Source of the DNA: Spirometra erinaceieuropaei | Lineage: Eukaryota; Platyhelminthes; Cestoda; Diphyllobothriidea; Diphyllobothriidae | Length of the DNA stretch: 64,000 nt | Assembly: GCA_902702965.1 (NCBI GenBank) | Contig: CACRXP010000001.1 | Coordinates: 3,082,159 to 3,146,158, forward strand | Reading direction: 5' to 3' | Shown here: positions 46,006 through 59,617 of the stretch, one piece after another | Layout of the letters: every line of letters starts with the position of its first letter | How positions within the stretch are numbered: the first letter of the stretch is position 1 | Translations under genes and position numbers: made by a program | Notes under the pieces: model-generated | Told to the model about the DNA's origin: nothing | The model's database searches: none | What the model saw: only the letters and a program-made list of their open reading frames with translations

Positions 46006-47878
46006 TACTCTGTGTCCCGGTGATGTGGAATTTATTTTGAGTAAATGGATGCATTCAGCTGGGAACCAAATATACGTCGGTGTCCTTATTTTTTTTCCGT
46101 TACCTATTTTGCAGACAAGACGTTTTTAGTTAGTACTGTAAAATACTAGCAACCCTAAATTAAAAAATTAGTCATTCTAATATCTGGGTACCAAATAGAG
46201 CATCTGTAACTTGTGTGTAACTTGATAGCCTGACCCAGGCGGCTGCATGGGCTTTCGTCCACAAAAGATTTTACCTGTCTGTTTTCAGAATTTATCTCTT
46301 ATTGGTCAAAGTGCCTTTACATGAATAAAAACCCATATTCAAAGACAAGAGACACCAAAATATATGCTATATGTGTTATCCCGGCAGCTGATCGCCACAT
46401 CACTTAATGTTTAGTTTAACGCTGCTCTAACAGCTGACGTCTGTTTGACTGTTGTTTAATTGTGAAAACCCCCTTCTAATTATCCTAACCTTTACATCAG
46501 GTTATAATGGAAACCAGCCAAATAATTTAAGATTATGTTTGACATTATTCTCTATTTGGTTTACTATTAGAGATAAAAATATATTTGTTGTTCCGATAAT
46601 TTTAACTGTTTGGCGAATGCATCGTCTAATATTTCTCTCAGTCGCAAAACCTCAACTAAAGAATATTTCATGAAGCATGTAGTCATTATGTTGCCAGACT
46701 GCGGGTTACACAGACGAAGTCCTTTTAACCGAGTGGTAGGGTTGGTTTTCAGGTCAGCCAAATCACACCGATTGTAGGATTAGCAAACTGCAGGACTTGC
46801 GTTTTTCGTGTTTTTAAAGTACTTTGCAGAAATGACCAACGGTAAAATTCTGTTACGTTTACAATGCTTAAACAATTTTTCTGGTGGTGAATATCCGTCA
46901 AAACTCAAGAAATGCGGAAAATTTCTCCCAGTGAATGAGAGATTTTTTGGCAAGAAAAATGGTTCGCCGTTTCCGCCTAACATCTGTGGCAGTGATTCCG
47001 TCAGAAAATCTTGACTCACTCCCATGTCCATTTCCAAGCAGTCGTGATTTCCCATCAACTTTTGTAGGACCTACTTGTGTGGGACTGGAATGTAAAAACT
47101 TTGCGGATATGTGTGGATGCCTTTGGTTAACTATCAAGACGTCTGTTTATTTTAAATTTCCAGTAGCTGTTGCTGGTCAGTAACTTGCAGCGCACAAACC
47201 GCAAAAGCTTTCAAGGGGAAGCAGTGCATCATTTGACATGTTTTCATATTTTTGTAACCATTCACGCGAACACGAATGGAGTGATTGATTCCTTTATAGG
47301 GTGAACGTAAAACCCAGTTTAGCTTAGGGAATTACACAAAGTAAGCATTTTGAGTTGGTGGGATTATCTTTGTTTTCTAGGTTATCATACATTGATACGG
47401 ATCTTGAGTATTTGCATAAAAATACTTCTTGTTTGTATCACCGAATGGGAGAGAATAAGGTTGAAGTGCAAATCACTCGCCGACGAGCCCTAATGCACCA
47501 TGGTCCCGAGACAGATTTGAAAAATTCCACTCTTTTACCCTCCGTTTCCAATTCTGCGCAAGCATTTTTGTATTCAGTCAACCTTTATAGGTAATCGAAC
47601 CGGAATTTGCTGATCAAATTTCGTCAAAAACGATAAAATACGGCACACCGTCAGAATAGAACACATAAGCCCCAAGGCCGTGGGTTGTGACCATTCGTCT
47701 ACAGTTAGTCTGTTCTCGGGCTTCGACAGCTGACTGACAAATCGCTCTGACAGTGCGCTAGTTATATCATGGTCTTGAGATTATCAATTTAAATTTACCA
47801 GCTCAATCACCAGCGGCTGAACCGACGCAGACGATGAGGCCGACCTGAAGTCTTGTACTCTGGTGTTTAACTTAAACA
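46006..47878. other. Non-coding stretch, nothing recognised
   Basis: Overlapping 60-95-codon frames on both strands at 46780-47183 are mutually exclusive and have no recognisable domain. Confidence 0.5.
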
Positions 47879-47965
47879 TTTTGCGGCATTCGAACCTGCG
47901 ACTTCATGATGACAAGTTAGAATCATTGTAGTCTGACCTTAATGAGATAGTGTTTCGATCCAGAT
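47879..47965 (-). mobile_element. tRNA-like sequence, third family
   Basis: On the minus strand a B box (GCAGGTTCGAATGCCGC) lies about 45 nt after an A-box-like stretch (TCTCATTAAGGTCAG). The anticodon arm is poor and no cloverleaf closes, so it is not a working tRNA gene. It is probably the head of another SINE or a tRNA pseudogene. It does not share the bodies of SINE-1 or SINE-2. Confidence 0.35.
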
Positions 47966-48399
47966 TGTTGACTAATTAGGACATTTCCGATTGGTTCTTT
48001 CTGCGCAGTATTGGTCATGCTCAGTACCTCAGAGGTTGTGACTACTGAATCGCCGACCGAGACATGAGGAATCAGAATTAATTAGTTGTGCCTTATCGTC
48101 ATTCTTAGTGCAGGTGGTTGGTGAAGCCACAAAGCTTCGATTTCACGCTCAGCAAAAAATGAAACCTACTGGGACAGGTTCAACCTGGTTCCTTTGGGCA
48201 AAATAAGACTGCTCGTGTGTACTACTAAAAAGACTGCATTCCACAAGTCTGCTGGCGTGTGGGGACCTTTGACGGGAAGGGATGCAGCAACAAAGGGTGG
48301 GGAAGATGTGCAACCACTGCGATCCTTCGTGATTGCACGCGGACAGATTGTCGACTCACGGAACAGCCAACCATAGTGGACGTCGCCCACGTCCAATAT

Positions 48400-49272
48400 G
48401 CTCCCGGCTTACACGAGCAGGCACGTGTGGGTTTTCTCGCGCGTCGCGTTAGCAGCAGTAGCAGCATCCTCCTCATTATTATCCTCAGTATCTCAATCCT
48501 TGCCCATTAACCACGCCGCATATCTATCTCTCTCTCCCTCGCACATCCTCGCGCGCACTCGTACATTTTATCCGCGCTCAAAATTCTCAGGATTTCAGGG
48601 CACACACACCAGATCGTGTAAGACTGTCGGGCGCACAGAGGAGCTATTTGTGATGCGGTACACTGTAAACTATCCTAATACCACTTGTGGTTCCAACAAC
48701 GTCCTCGTCGTGGCTGCCGTCATCGCAGTCAAGGAGTGCAACCACTTGTGTCACAGCAGCAGCAGCAACACCAGCAGTCAGGTCTGATCTTCTGCCTCAG
48801 AGGGCACAGCTGTCATTTTGTGGGTCACGAGGCATGTTACCCTGATCTGCGCTGGTGGCTGTAACCGGTTTATGCTGTCTAATTGCAGACACTAATCGCT
48901 CCCGTGCTTCGCTTCTGCCGTAGGCTTTTCAACTGCAAAAAACCGGCCAGCAAAGAGGACGCAGCGGTTTTGCTTGCGCAAAAATACCTCCCCCTTCCTG
49001 GTTTGTCTTCCTAGCTTGTTGGCTTACCTGCTGGCTTCTAGGCGTGGGCGCACAGCGGGGGCGGCGGACAGTTGTTAAGTACTGTGTAGGAACCGGTTAC
49101 TGGAGAGGATAAAATTACTAAAACCGGAGAACCAGTATTAGTGAGCTTCCCTCAGTTAACCAATTACTCCACTGTCAACCGCCGGAGGCATACTATTCGG
49201 GTGCGCCACGAGAGGATTACAAAGCCCCAAGCAACCGTTAAGATTTTGTCTTTCAATTACCCTGGTGATATC
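48400..49272 (+). promoter_or_regulatory. CpG-rich putative promoter and 5' UTR
   Basis: GC and CpG content rise over the 900 bp before the immunoglobulin-protein start codon. There are CGCG clusters (about 48438 and 48550), pyrimidine-rich CTCTCTCTC tracts (about 48527-48540), CAG/CAA repeats (about 48755-48777) and C-rich runs. No clear TATA box at a fixed distance. The change in composition directly upstream of a good exon supports a promoter, but the start of transcription is unknown. Confidence 0.4.
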
Positions 49273-49651
49273 ATGGCCTGTCAGTTATCGCTGCTAACAT
49301 TATGGGCCTTCCCCTTTCTCTTTCCTGCCTGGTCCACCTTCGCTGATCTTGACATTTTGTCCACCGACCGTGCATCCTTCAACGGCGTCGACATGGCCTC
49401 CCTGCCGGATGTAGAAAGCCTTCGTAGTTTGGCGGTACCTAGTGCTCTGGCGGACGGCGTCATCTCAGTGGCAGCGGAGTCATTCCAGTCCTCGGTTTGC
49501 AGCCCAACAGATGAACGACTGCAACGTCAGTGCTTCTCCGAGCTGCCAGCAGACCGTTATGAAGTCCTCGAGGGAGCTAATGTACGAATGCGTTGTCGAG
49601 TGAACAGACAAAAGGGCAAGACACAATGGAGAGCCCACAGTGTACTCCTCG
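49273..49651 (+). CDS. First coding exon, nephrin/Neph-like immunoglobulin protein
   Basis: ATG at 49273 has a good context (A at -3, G at +4); the frame is open further upstream, but the signal peptide starts here. Residues 1-23 (MACQLSLLTLWAFPFLFPAW, then STF) form a signal peptide. Residues 24-90 are a low-complexity linker. From residue 90, SELPADRYEVLEGANVRMRC and then VNRQKGKTQW match the first half of a first immunoglobulin domain, with the B-strand cysteine (108) and the core tryptophan (119). The exon ends ...LLG at G|GTAGGC, a phase-1 donor, as is usual for immunoglobulin exons. The LPAD-x-V-x-EG...C...QW...LG pattern is closest to nephrin/Neph/Kirre cell-adhesion proteins, single-pass membrane proteins used in cell recognition. 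The remaining exons were not found in the window, so the first intron is more than 14 kb or the match is misleading. Confidence 0.7.
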
Positions 49652-52600
49652 GTAGGCCCATATTTATTTAGTGTACAAAATCCGGTATTCATAATGGAAA
49701 GATAGGCCTTCTTTTTGGATAACGTATAGCAAATTCTTGATTTTTTTTCGAAATTACTAAAGTTCTACCTATTTGTATTACTTTGTCGACAGATATCTGC
49801 TACTAGCTCTATTAGAGGCAGGTGTGTGGGCTTTAAGGAAAATCTATGGCGTTTTCTTTATAATCTAAATCTGATATCATTATACCACTTTCGTTAGGAA
49901 CTACATCAGAAGATCTCGGACATCTTCAACGACCGCCACACTGTTAATTGTTAAAATCACATGGAACAGCACTAAAAAAACTAAGGCCGATTGTAGCCTG
50001 CCTTGAATTCATCTGGTAATCAGATAGAGGAAGACAGATTACACAATTCTAGGAAATGCAATCTTTTTCCCCAATATCGAACTCCTAGACGGCGTTTTTG
50101 CGTTCTGTAATTACAATAAGTAAATGTTCAATTTTTTGAGTCCATTTTAAATAAATATTTTCATCACTTGAGTCATGTATGGTGCCGGGTTTATTTGTTT
50201 TCCCTGTCAATACTCACCGCATCTATGAGTAAGAATGCTCGCGGTTTTGTCACATATTTTCTGGCTCCTCAGGAATTGTCACGTAAATCTTTACCGCCTT
50301 AACTATTTCGGCAGTTTCTGTTTAAGAGAGAGTTGCTGTCATTTTCGAGTTAATATATAATTCATGACAGAAATAAGCAAATTGGCACACAGTGATATCA
50401 CGTAGAAGTTATGACTGAATGCGTTTCTTAAAGGATGCATGACTTAATCAAACATTTTAACTATTCGGTTTCGGGGACGCTTTATTTTGCTATGTCCTGA
50501 ACTTATTTATTTGTAGATAGATTAAAAACGTTCTGTATAAACTGCTCTGACAGTTTGGCAATTCAATCTGCTTGAGCCATCACTGAAAACTATATGTCAA
50601 TTTTCCACTTTGAATTAGGGACTTTAGTGATGTTTCATTAATAATGACGACAAGTCTATATGCCGGGCGTTTTAAAAGATGTGTTTTTTCCTTTCTCTTA
50701 CATCAGTGCATTGTTTTCTGGCACGCAAGCCATTTATTAAATGTTCGGCCTGTCGGAATAGCAGAACCGAATTCAAAATATGTTCTAACGTAATCGATGC
50801 AAAATTTCGAATGCAGTTGCAATTTCCAAATTTGAGAGGTTCTTTTTCCACATGTCCGCAAACCTTTGCCAATTGTCATATCGTCGCAGGAGCCATCAGT
50901 AAGAATCTTTTCGGCAAACATTTTCCACCGACTGCCCAAGACCGATTGCAAAACGTTTGCCACGACCTTGTTCTTGTTAGAATTGCGATACCTCTTCTGT
51001 CAAACGCTAATAACCGCTGGTTGGAAGCTTAAACCCTCAAAGTTGCCCTTCAGGCAACGCCATGCGCAGGAGAGAGGGCAGTGATGGTTAGTGTGATGGT
51101 GATGACGCTTTTTAGAAAAATATTTGAGCAGTGTGGCCTAGCATTTTCAATTTTCCTGGATCCGGGTTAATGTGAGAAAGGAGGTGAAATTCGCCACAAC
51201 GTCCTTTCTAATTGACTTAATGAACTGGCTGGTTTAAAGGCGCATTTTCTGTCAAATTCTACCAAGTCCCGTAAATTGTTCCAGTGCACGTATCTGCAAA
51301 TGTAACGTTGCCAAACAAAAGGGCCGTCATCTTCCTGAATCTGACCAGCTGCCGCACACGGTCGTAAATTGAGACCGGATCCACGAAAGACGCAGTACGG
51401 CAAGTGGCTAATTTTAACAGCGATTTAACGACAGCATACATGCAAACGTCGGGCTAGAGCGCTGTGGGTGTCAACCAAGTTCCTCTGTTCGCAGTGAATC
51501 GCTTTGAGCAGTCTAACGCCATCGACTCGTTTGCTGCATCTAATGCTGTCTGTATGGCCAACGGTCATCTCTGAGCCATCAAAAAGGCCTCGTTGGCCTT
51601 CCGTGCGTAGATAACCTTCAGCTATGTTGGCCGAGATAGATTTCCTTGTTGAGGCTTTCGTGTCAATTCAATATTTCTTGAAAGGCTTCTTCTCTTTGGA
51701 TTGGGTGAAAGTCTGTTAATCAAATCAAAGTGTGCATATGAGAGGTAGACAATTGGCAACTTTGAACTGTTTTGCATGAAAGGACAAGAACCCGTGTTGT
51801 GAAGAGGAACACCCCGGCCAACGTAACCTTAAATTTCAAAATTCCCCGTGTGAACTCTATAAAAATATCTAAACTGATTTTAAACGTCCCTTTCACGCTC
51901 ATGTCTTTTGTTTTGTTATGGATTGTCAATTCTGTCATGGTAAATCATGTGGTGCTGCGATTACGTACCTTAGGGTGTCATGTAGTATACCTCATGGTGG
52001 GGCGATTTCCTCATACGTAAAATCTAATGTGAATTTTCTCGAAAATTTAGGTATTTTGGTCATTGGTCAGAAGAAATATACCAATAAACTGGCTCAGGCA
52101 CCGTGGCAGGACGGTGAATTCAAGGTAGCCAGAGTCGAAAAAGTCTTTTTCATTTGCAAACTTAGCACTAAGGGCTTAGCAGTCATTTCATTCAAGGCTA
52201 CTCCTACCTAAGCGATACGAAGTCTAAATGGGGAGGTCTTGTTTGTGGGAATCCATTATTAAGGGGTTTTTGGAAGGAAAGTAGTTGTGCTTGTTTAAAT
52301 GGCATAAATTTTAGGACAGATGCCTCGGGGAGACTGGTTTAAACAAACTTTGGGCCTTGGAAAATAATCATTTGCCATACGTTCCCTCTTCTTCTTGCTT
52401 TTCGCTTGCATAGCCTACCATTCTTAGGAATTGTTTGTCTTTTTTGTTTTTATAACGTTAAAAGTGATGCACGCTATGGCGTGAATACCATGTGAAAAGG
52501 AGAATTTTTTTCTGCACGAAAGTCTACTTCTTTTTGTAAATGTACCAAACACTAGAATTTTGCGCACTCCACAGACTTCACTAGGACCGACAACTTTAGA

Positions 52601-53004
52601 ATATTTCCCAAATATAAACCGATAGATGTCATTTGGTAGGAGTAGAGTACACATTTTAATGTCGTGCTTTACATTGCCGTTATATCTGTCTCTACAAAAG
52701 AACCTTATAAATAAAGATGGTCTTAAGTCTTACACACCGCATCACTATTTAGGGGTCAGGTATGGACAGTGAGAAGTCAGTAGGCTGTTGAAACTTGAGC
52801 ATTATTCGTTTCCGCAAGCATTAGGGCGTAATATATATGTACATATATCAAGGTGATGATTTCAGAGATTATTATGTCCAGGACACGAAGTTAAATATCC
52901 GGGACATGAACATTTTCAGGGTCAGACCCGCAATTTCTATAGACATTTGAGTCAAGGGCAATCAACTACCGTGAAATAAACAAGTAATGCCCACTCTACA
53001 AGCA
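49652..53004 (+). other. Presumed first intron, nothing recognised
   Basis: Follows the donor at 49652. No second immunoglobulin exon (a YxCxV-type F strand after a hydrophobic stretch) was seen on the plus strand. Open frames at 50679-51032 and 51918-52211 have no domain. Confidence 0.4.
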
Positions 53005-53383
53005 ATTGGTACAAATCTTCTGTTTCATCCAACGGCAAAAACATCGGCTAAACGTGTGCCTGGGGTTATAGCTAGTACCTTTGTCGGGGGTATGGCATAG
53101 CATCTTTAAAACAGTAGAGGAACGTTCACCGACCGTGTTATGGGATACGCTCGTCCCGTTGTGCCCTAAGTTCAATCGTTGGCTCCACCAGCAGCCGCAA
53201 AACAGCTGGTAGAATAGGTAGGATGATGCTGTCGACAAGAACAAGGGGACTCGGGTGGCCATTTTTGGCTTATTAGTCGTCATCAGCTCGCCATACTCAA
53301 TCCCAAGTTCTGCAACCTCCGAGGCTCAAATCCAAAAACTAATGTCAGAAATTCGACGCCCTAACCAATGAGCCACGGGCTCT
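53005..53383 (-). mobile_element. SINE-1, longest copy
   Basis: Read on the minus strand it begins GAGCCCGTGGCTCATTGGTTAGGGCG. The TGGCTCATTGG is a good tRNA A box; GGATTTGAGCC about 35 nt later is a B box with one or two changes. The body continues TGACGACTAATAAGCC, AAAAATGGCCACCCGAGTCC, AGCATCATCCTACCTATTCT and a 3' half shared with 62855-63075. Total about 380 bp. No A-rich tail or target duplication could be fixed. Confidence 0.75.
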
Positions 53384-56300
53384 TTGTCCTCTAGATTGCC
53401 ATGAGGTTTATTAGAATGGTAGCGGGGTTACTCATATCGCACTAGGGACGCACACTTTCCTTTTAAGTTGGGGCCTCTTGCGTCTCGAGTCTCGCCAATA
53501 AGCACCAGGACAGCAAACAGGCGTCTCATAGGTTGAGGTGTCAGATTTCTGACCAACAGCTTGCGAGTTCGACGTTCAGGGTTTGCGAAACATGAAGTCG
53601 GATATGGTCACTTCTGTCTCTTTGTTTATGTTAGTAGTGCCATTCTACAAATGTGTATTAATATGGAGTCGCTATAAGGTTAACCAGTGATTTTCAAATC
53701 CCTTATTCGTCATACCTTTCTCACTTCTACTATAAAGGATACCTTATTTCTCCATAGTGCTTTTTCCTGTTTTTGGCGGGTTTTATGGCCCGAGAAATTT
53801 GCTTATTGCCAAAGGATATAAGTGCTTTACAAATTCAACCAACATTTTACTTCTGTTCATGTTAGCGACAAGCCCGCAAAAGGAAAGTGAATTGTCCGAC
53901 TGCAGTATTTTTACCTCCTGTTTTTAATCGGCCTGCCGTAATTGCACTACCAGGGGATTTTTTCAAGGCTTGTTCTAGTAGATGAGTTTCGAAACCATCA
54001 AATGCTCCTACTCATCGACCAGTATTTTCTGATTTCAGTCAATTTATAAATTGGGGCTAGGTTCTGTCAATCTGTTAAGGCAAATTGACAAAATCTTTCG
54101 AGCTCTTAAGGCGGAGGTTTACAGAACGATATCTAGCTCAGAAATGTGTGTAAAAACCGCTTCCAAAATCCTAACGGTTGGCCCTGACGAACCACAAAAA
54201 ACAAATATTGGTAAAAATAAAAATACGAGTTTTAGCAAGCAGTTAAAACAAGGGGGTGCGTCGGCTGAAGGAATTCTTTCATCATATTAGCATTAGACAA
54301 AACATTGTTGTTAAGGTGATCGCGTCTTCTTCTTCGTAAAGAAATTTGTTTCAAGCCGTTGACTCTCAATACAAACGATACCAGGTCAAAAGGCCGAATT
54401 TAGAAGCCAGTCGTATGTTACATTTCTCAATTGTGCTGGTTTATGTTTCAAATCACAGCCTCAGACTCCATTCGGATTTAATTTAAGGCTGTGTCTGTAT
54501 ATTGAGTGCCTCATCGAAGGAATAAACCAAAATAGTAGGTTCGATAATATTTATGTAGTGCGACTATTCATGTCGAAATTTGCAACATTGTAATTTTAAG
54601 CAGCCATGGCGATAGGTTTCTCGTTTCACTTTTCTAGTGCCAAACCTATCCTAATCAAGCCAAAATCAAATTTCTGCGCCAAATCAAAGCCAAAGATGTT
54701 TTATTTCCTTTGCTGTTTATGAAGGGAACAAATTCAATTAAAACTACCATGATGCCGCACTCTGCGGCTTGGCGAAGAGCTCCGTGTTGAAAGAGATGGG
54801 GCTTCCAGAAAGAATGGAACTTTTGCATGCACCGTCATTACTCTTCATCATTTTCTGCTCTTCCCAGCCCTCCAAACCTACCCTAATTGAAAGAAAAATC
54901 TCTCATTGACGTTCAGGTTTCGAAAGGAATCTTTCAATATTTTTATCTGCATGAATTACCAATGACAACATGAAGAATTTCTCCCGATTGTCTGTTCCGT
55001 TTCAGGCTTTATACCTTAAGTAACTTTTGATGTCTCAATAAGTCATCTAGGTAAAAAGAAAATCGTAGGTCCAGCACTTAATGCAAAATAAGTGTAAAAT
55101 GTAACAGCCGAAACTAATGAACCTAGTCCTCGAAACTGTGTAAGTGATATCATTGTATCTGTTTGGCGCAAGTCATGATAATTTTACCACTAGCAGCAGC
55201 TACATCATTTTGTCATATTTCGCTCGTTACCGAAAACATATTATGCGTGCTTCGGTCTAGCTCATATAATAACTACACGCAGAACAAGCCAGTATGTTAC
55301 GTTCTGCAGTTTGCGTGCTAGTCTTACTTGTTGTCATTAAATTGAATGAACTTAGTATCTACACGTAACTAGTCTTGTGTTTTGAATTCCGTTTTAAGTG
55401 CACCTTCTATTTAATACGATATTGTCTGTGATCATCAGCTTTGCTTTTGTGTAAGGGATAATGTGTGCATCTTTTAAGAGGTGGGCAATCACATTACAAT
55501 ATATATTCTGTAACTAGACAAGTGTAGGTAAAATTATTTAAATTGAGACCGGTGGCACGATTTGAAGTACAAATTTCAAAAAGAGACGACAAAACTCTTT
55601 GTACGCATTGTGGTACTGCCAGTTTGCGAAATGCAAAAGGAGATTTTGCTGTGAACTATGCTTTGCCCCTCACCAGATCAGCTTAGGTCTAGCAAATTCA
55701 GATGCAATCGTGCGATAGGAAAAAAACTATTTAAAACTTGATGTGAGTTAGACGCCAAAGAGCACGGGATGACATCCATTTTATCACGTGGCTCTGTAAA
55801 AAGACGTTCCATTAATTTGTTTTTATGAGTTGCTCTTTTTCGCTTGATCGTCAGTTTTAAGTCGCATCTTCAGTTATTGCAAAGATCTCTGATCCAGCCA
55901 AATGTCGTTGGTCGGAGCATTTGCCAAAATATGTCTAACGTCTGGGGGATGTTTATTCAGGTAGAGATTTCATGCTTTTTAGAGTATCGACTGACTCCGT
56001 GTCGTATGTATCACAAAGTTATCAAAATTAATAAGTAGTCGTTTTATTTCAAACTTTTGCGTCGTGTTAGTAATTTACTGACTCATATAAAAATGTGAGA
56101 ATGATATGAATGATAATCCGTTAACATTAGCTATTTTCTAAGGGACTTTTGGCTTTCAATAAAAATTAAATTTTAACTCCCGAGTAAACCAGATAATGGG
56201 ACCGAATTGCCCTTGCATAGTAATTTTCAGTATCAAACTTTTGGAGTTCTTATAAAATCATCCGGAACCGTGCCTCATTGACATTATTGTCGTCAAAGCG

Positions 56301-58702
56301 CGTGGCAGAGCGGCTGTCGAAAGTGGGGTCTTATAGGAGGTCTACATCATCTTCTTTGAGTTCCCTACAATAAAGGAGGCTTGCTTATGCCGGATTTTAG
56401 GAGAACTTACAGTATATAAAAAAGAAAGTGAGGCGTATTATTGCTTTTATCGTGTATAAACTGACAGTACTGGTTAATTTTATCAATCACAGAAAACAAC
56501 ATACAAATGCCGAGTAGCAGGAAATCCAAATTTTGGCTGAGTGCGACAGTGGACAAAAAGCAGTGGTCTGTGTGGTTGCATGCGTAGATTTAGTGGCTGA
56601 ATCTCGGAATAAATTCCTATAATTAATGCTTGTTAACAACTTCTGAAATTGGTTTATCTGATACAGTTGGTTTTGTACAATCTTACCGACAGTGGCACAA
56701 GCAGTGGAGCAGTCGTTAGAGATTTTTTCTCTCTAGTCAGTTTTCTTTCCTGTAACGTGCCGGTGCACGAATCAACATCACCATCTTTACTTACCTCTTC
56801 TAAGCAGTGTTTACCGATTGAGTTTATTTGTCAGACGAAACAACTTCCATTTGCCCAGTGGTAGGTATTCGGATAGCAACACATGAGCAGCACGCAAATG
56901 TTCCTGAAAGAGACGAAACGAAGGGAAAATGTCCGGTCCAACTGGTGGCTGCAATGCCTGGGTAGCTGTATTGAGGCTGTAGTACCGCGGTAGAATTATG
57001 GCCTCACGTTCGCAAATCTTGTTCGTGCGTCTAGCCCTGTTCCAGGACAATATAGTAAAGCGGTATGGTCATCAAGTAATAAATATCCTTCCACGTCTCT
57101 CACGTTTTCCAATTTATTATTGTCACGATTTTCTTAGTAACTGCGATCTTTCACCCGTCAAACTAGGAAGCACCATCTCTGCACCATTTCAACTAAATAA
57201 GGCATGTAACGTTTTGTTTCCATTTAACAGATTTGAAAGTAAAACTAGGGATTTTAAGCTATGTTGACCGACGCACATTACTTTCTGGGAAAATGCATTC
57301 TTAATGAGAAAGCGTTCATGACAAAATATGCCTCTTCATCAATTCATCTCTTTGTCCTGCACCTCCATTTTAAAGTATATGTTAACAGACAGCAAACGTT
57401 TTTGGATTTTTTCAGATATTTATGGTTCTTTGAGATTTTGATCCGCTGCTTTCGATTTGACTGATCACGTGCAGGTAATGACTTGTGCTATTCGATTGAA
57501 GCATTGCCATATATTACCGAAGAACGCGTCTTTAGGGTCTCACTGAGAATCCGTTTTATAAAGTTGAGTAGCTTGTCTACGGAACTGCTCTTTATTTCGC
57601 ATTAATAAATCGTCGTCTGCGCAGCCCGCCCGAAGCTCGCAACAAGGCTGGGCCGTCCACATTTTCTGCCGTCTGCGCTAATTAGACGGTTCTGTTTCTG
57701 CGCGAACGAAGGGGAACAGATTAAGTCTTTTACACTCCACATCTATGTTGAATGATAATTGCGCTGGACGTTTCGATTTCGGTTTTAACTCTGAGGCGCG
57801 ACTGTCAACTCCTCTTCAACTCTTGTTAAAATCTGTCGTCCTCGTTGCCTTTCAATCTGTTCAGAAATTATCCGCTAGCTTGGACTAAATCAGTATAAAC
57901 TAGGCAGTTTGTGTGCTAACTTAAATTCGATATGAATATTTGAGCCGGCTTCATCAACCACAGCGACATAAACGTGTAATATTCATTAAACAGCCAACGG
58001 GCAGCCAGCTGTAAATATTGGGATTATTGGATATAATACTGACAGTTCAGGTACTACCTAAAAGTCCAAACTCTGTTTCGACGATATTCTAATCTGGAGT
58101 ATCTACCAGAAAACGCATGGCGAATGCTGAAGGACTCACTGATGAGCCGGACTCCTCGCAGATGTGCTATGCAACGTCGGAACATCGGCAAAACACGTGT
58201 CTCTCAGGATGGCATCCTGTAACAACAAATATATGTGTCGTTCTTTTCTTTTCTAAAAACCACATCGCCGACCTAGCTTTACCGGTCTGTTTAGCCTCAA
58301 TAAGGGCGTTGCGTTGATCATTTGAGTGCCCCTTAAGTTTTTACTTATGGATAATTTTACTTAAGAATGAAGAAAAACGATTGAGCTTTAGAAACATTTT
58401 TGCTGTCCCGACTCTTCAGTCTTGTACAGTAGCCTATCGTCAGGTGTTTTAACAAATCCCTGATCAATGTTGCAGGTATGCAACTGATCGCAGATACCTA
58501 TCTGTAAGGACACCAGATGAAAGCGGTAGTTGATTAAGTTCATAGGAGACACCCAGTCTTCAGTCAACTTGCCGCCTTTCTTGCCCTTGATAACCACGAA
58601 TTCCAAAATGATTTTGTAAACCCTTTCAAATGCATGGGGAGCCAGTTGTGTACGATTAGGTAGTCAATCGCATTAAAACGTCAAATAACACTTGAAATTC
58701 AG
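53384..58702. other. Long AT-rich non-coding region
   Basis: No exon recognised. At about 54295-54345 a segment (GTGATCGCGTCTTCTTCTTC) resembles the flank downstream of the hammerhead-like motifs, but the motif itself is not preserved. The 79-codon frame at 54051-54290 is lysine-rich with no known domain. Confidence 0.45.
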
Positions 58703-58916
58703 TCTGACGACGGGGAGTTGGTCAGGCGTGGGCCCCGTCGATTGCACCGAGTGGGAGCCATCCTATCAAACGGGACACGAAAACAACCTTATCGCACTTC
58801 AAGACGAGGTCTTCTTCAGCCATCTGTCCAGCTATGCAACCGCTTGCGAACCTGAGGAAGACAGTCTGTTTTTCCCGCATTGGTATGCCTTGACAATTGT
58901 CCGAGAATTAGCGTGA
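58703..58916 (+). CDS. Possible terminal exon, unknown protein
   Basis: The frame after a weak acceptor (TTGAAATTCAG|T) reads LTTGSWSGVGPVDCTEWEPS, then YQTGHENNLIALQDEVFFSH, and ends VRELA and TGA. GC is higher than in the surroundings, and tryptophan/cysteine use looks protein-like. No family recognised; the acceptor is poor. It could be a piece of an unknown repeat. Confidence 0.25.
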
Positions 58917-58929
58917 ACCCTTCTGTGAT

Positions 58930-59290
58930 TTGATACCCATTAACTAAACAGGAGACAGGGGCAGCCATGCCTGTCCCGCCATACATACATCAGAAAAGAG
59001 GCGGCTAATTTAAGAAAGGCTGGTTTTGGCATTCTGACATCTCGAAGGCACTCAACCTGTCCTTCCCCCCACCGGACCATAACCGGGGAAGCGCGTGATG
59101 GGAGGGCTGACAGGGTCTGCGTCCCCCCCCCCCACTGTGTTCAGTGGCGCCTGCACAGATGACCTTCACGACAGCGGCATCACTGACAAGGCCTAGCCGC
59201 GTTCGTAATGCAGATACTGCCATCCCCGCTGATGGATGCCTGTCTACACTAACGTTTGGACGAGTCAACCCCTGATACCTGTGGCACCTC
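58930..59290. other. GC-rich non-coding block with C10 run
   Basis: GC clearly above the flanks, with a C10 run near 59125. No shared repeat or gene identified. Confidence 0.35.
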
Positions 59291-59617
59291 CCCCACCGAG
59301 CCTTAAATTACGAAACGTCTCTTCAAATGGGAGAAAGGATTTGAAGAGATTTACAATAATGAAATTTGGGACTCAGCGACAGGCACTGAACAGTTTAAGA
59401 GGCCATGCTGACTGTCCTTTCAATGGATAGCTGTTCCGCAATTCAAGAGGGCTTTTGTTCCTACACCTCAGCTCTAATATAACTATATCTCTTGAAGCTG
59501 CTGTGAATTCGAGCATCTGCAAAAAGCTTCTTAAATGTTATTTTATTCTGGCAGTGGCGTCAACATGAAAAACTCTGTGTTCTTTCAGCTAGTTCACCTT
59601 TCCCATTTGAACTCTTT

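Noticed and set aside
54240..54345. Fourth decayed hammerhead-like copy
   Set aside because: The downstream flank (GTGATCGCGTCTTC) looks related, but the 42-nt motif itself cannot be aligned.
58139..58190. CTGATGAG resembling the hammerhead core of schistosome satellites
   Set aside because: No GAAA at a suitable distance and no helix I pairing.
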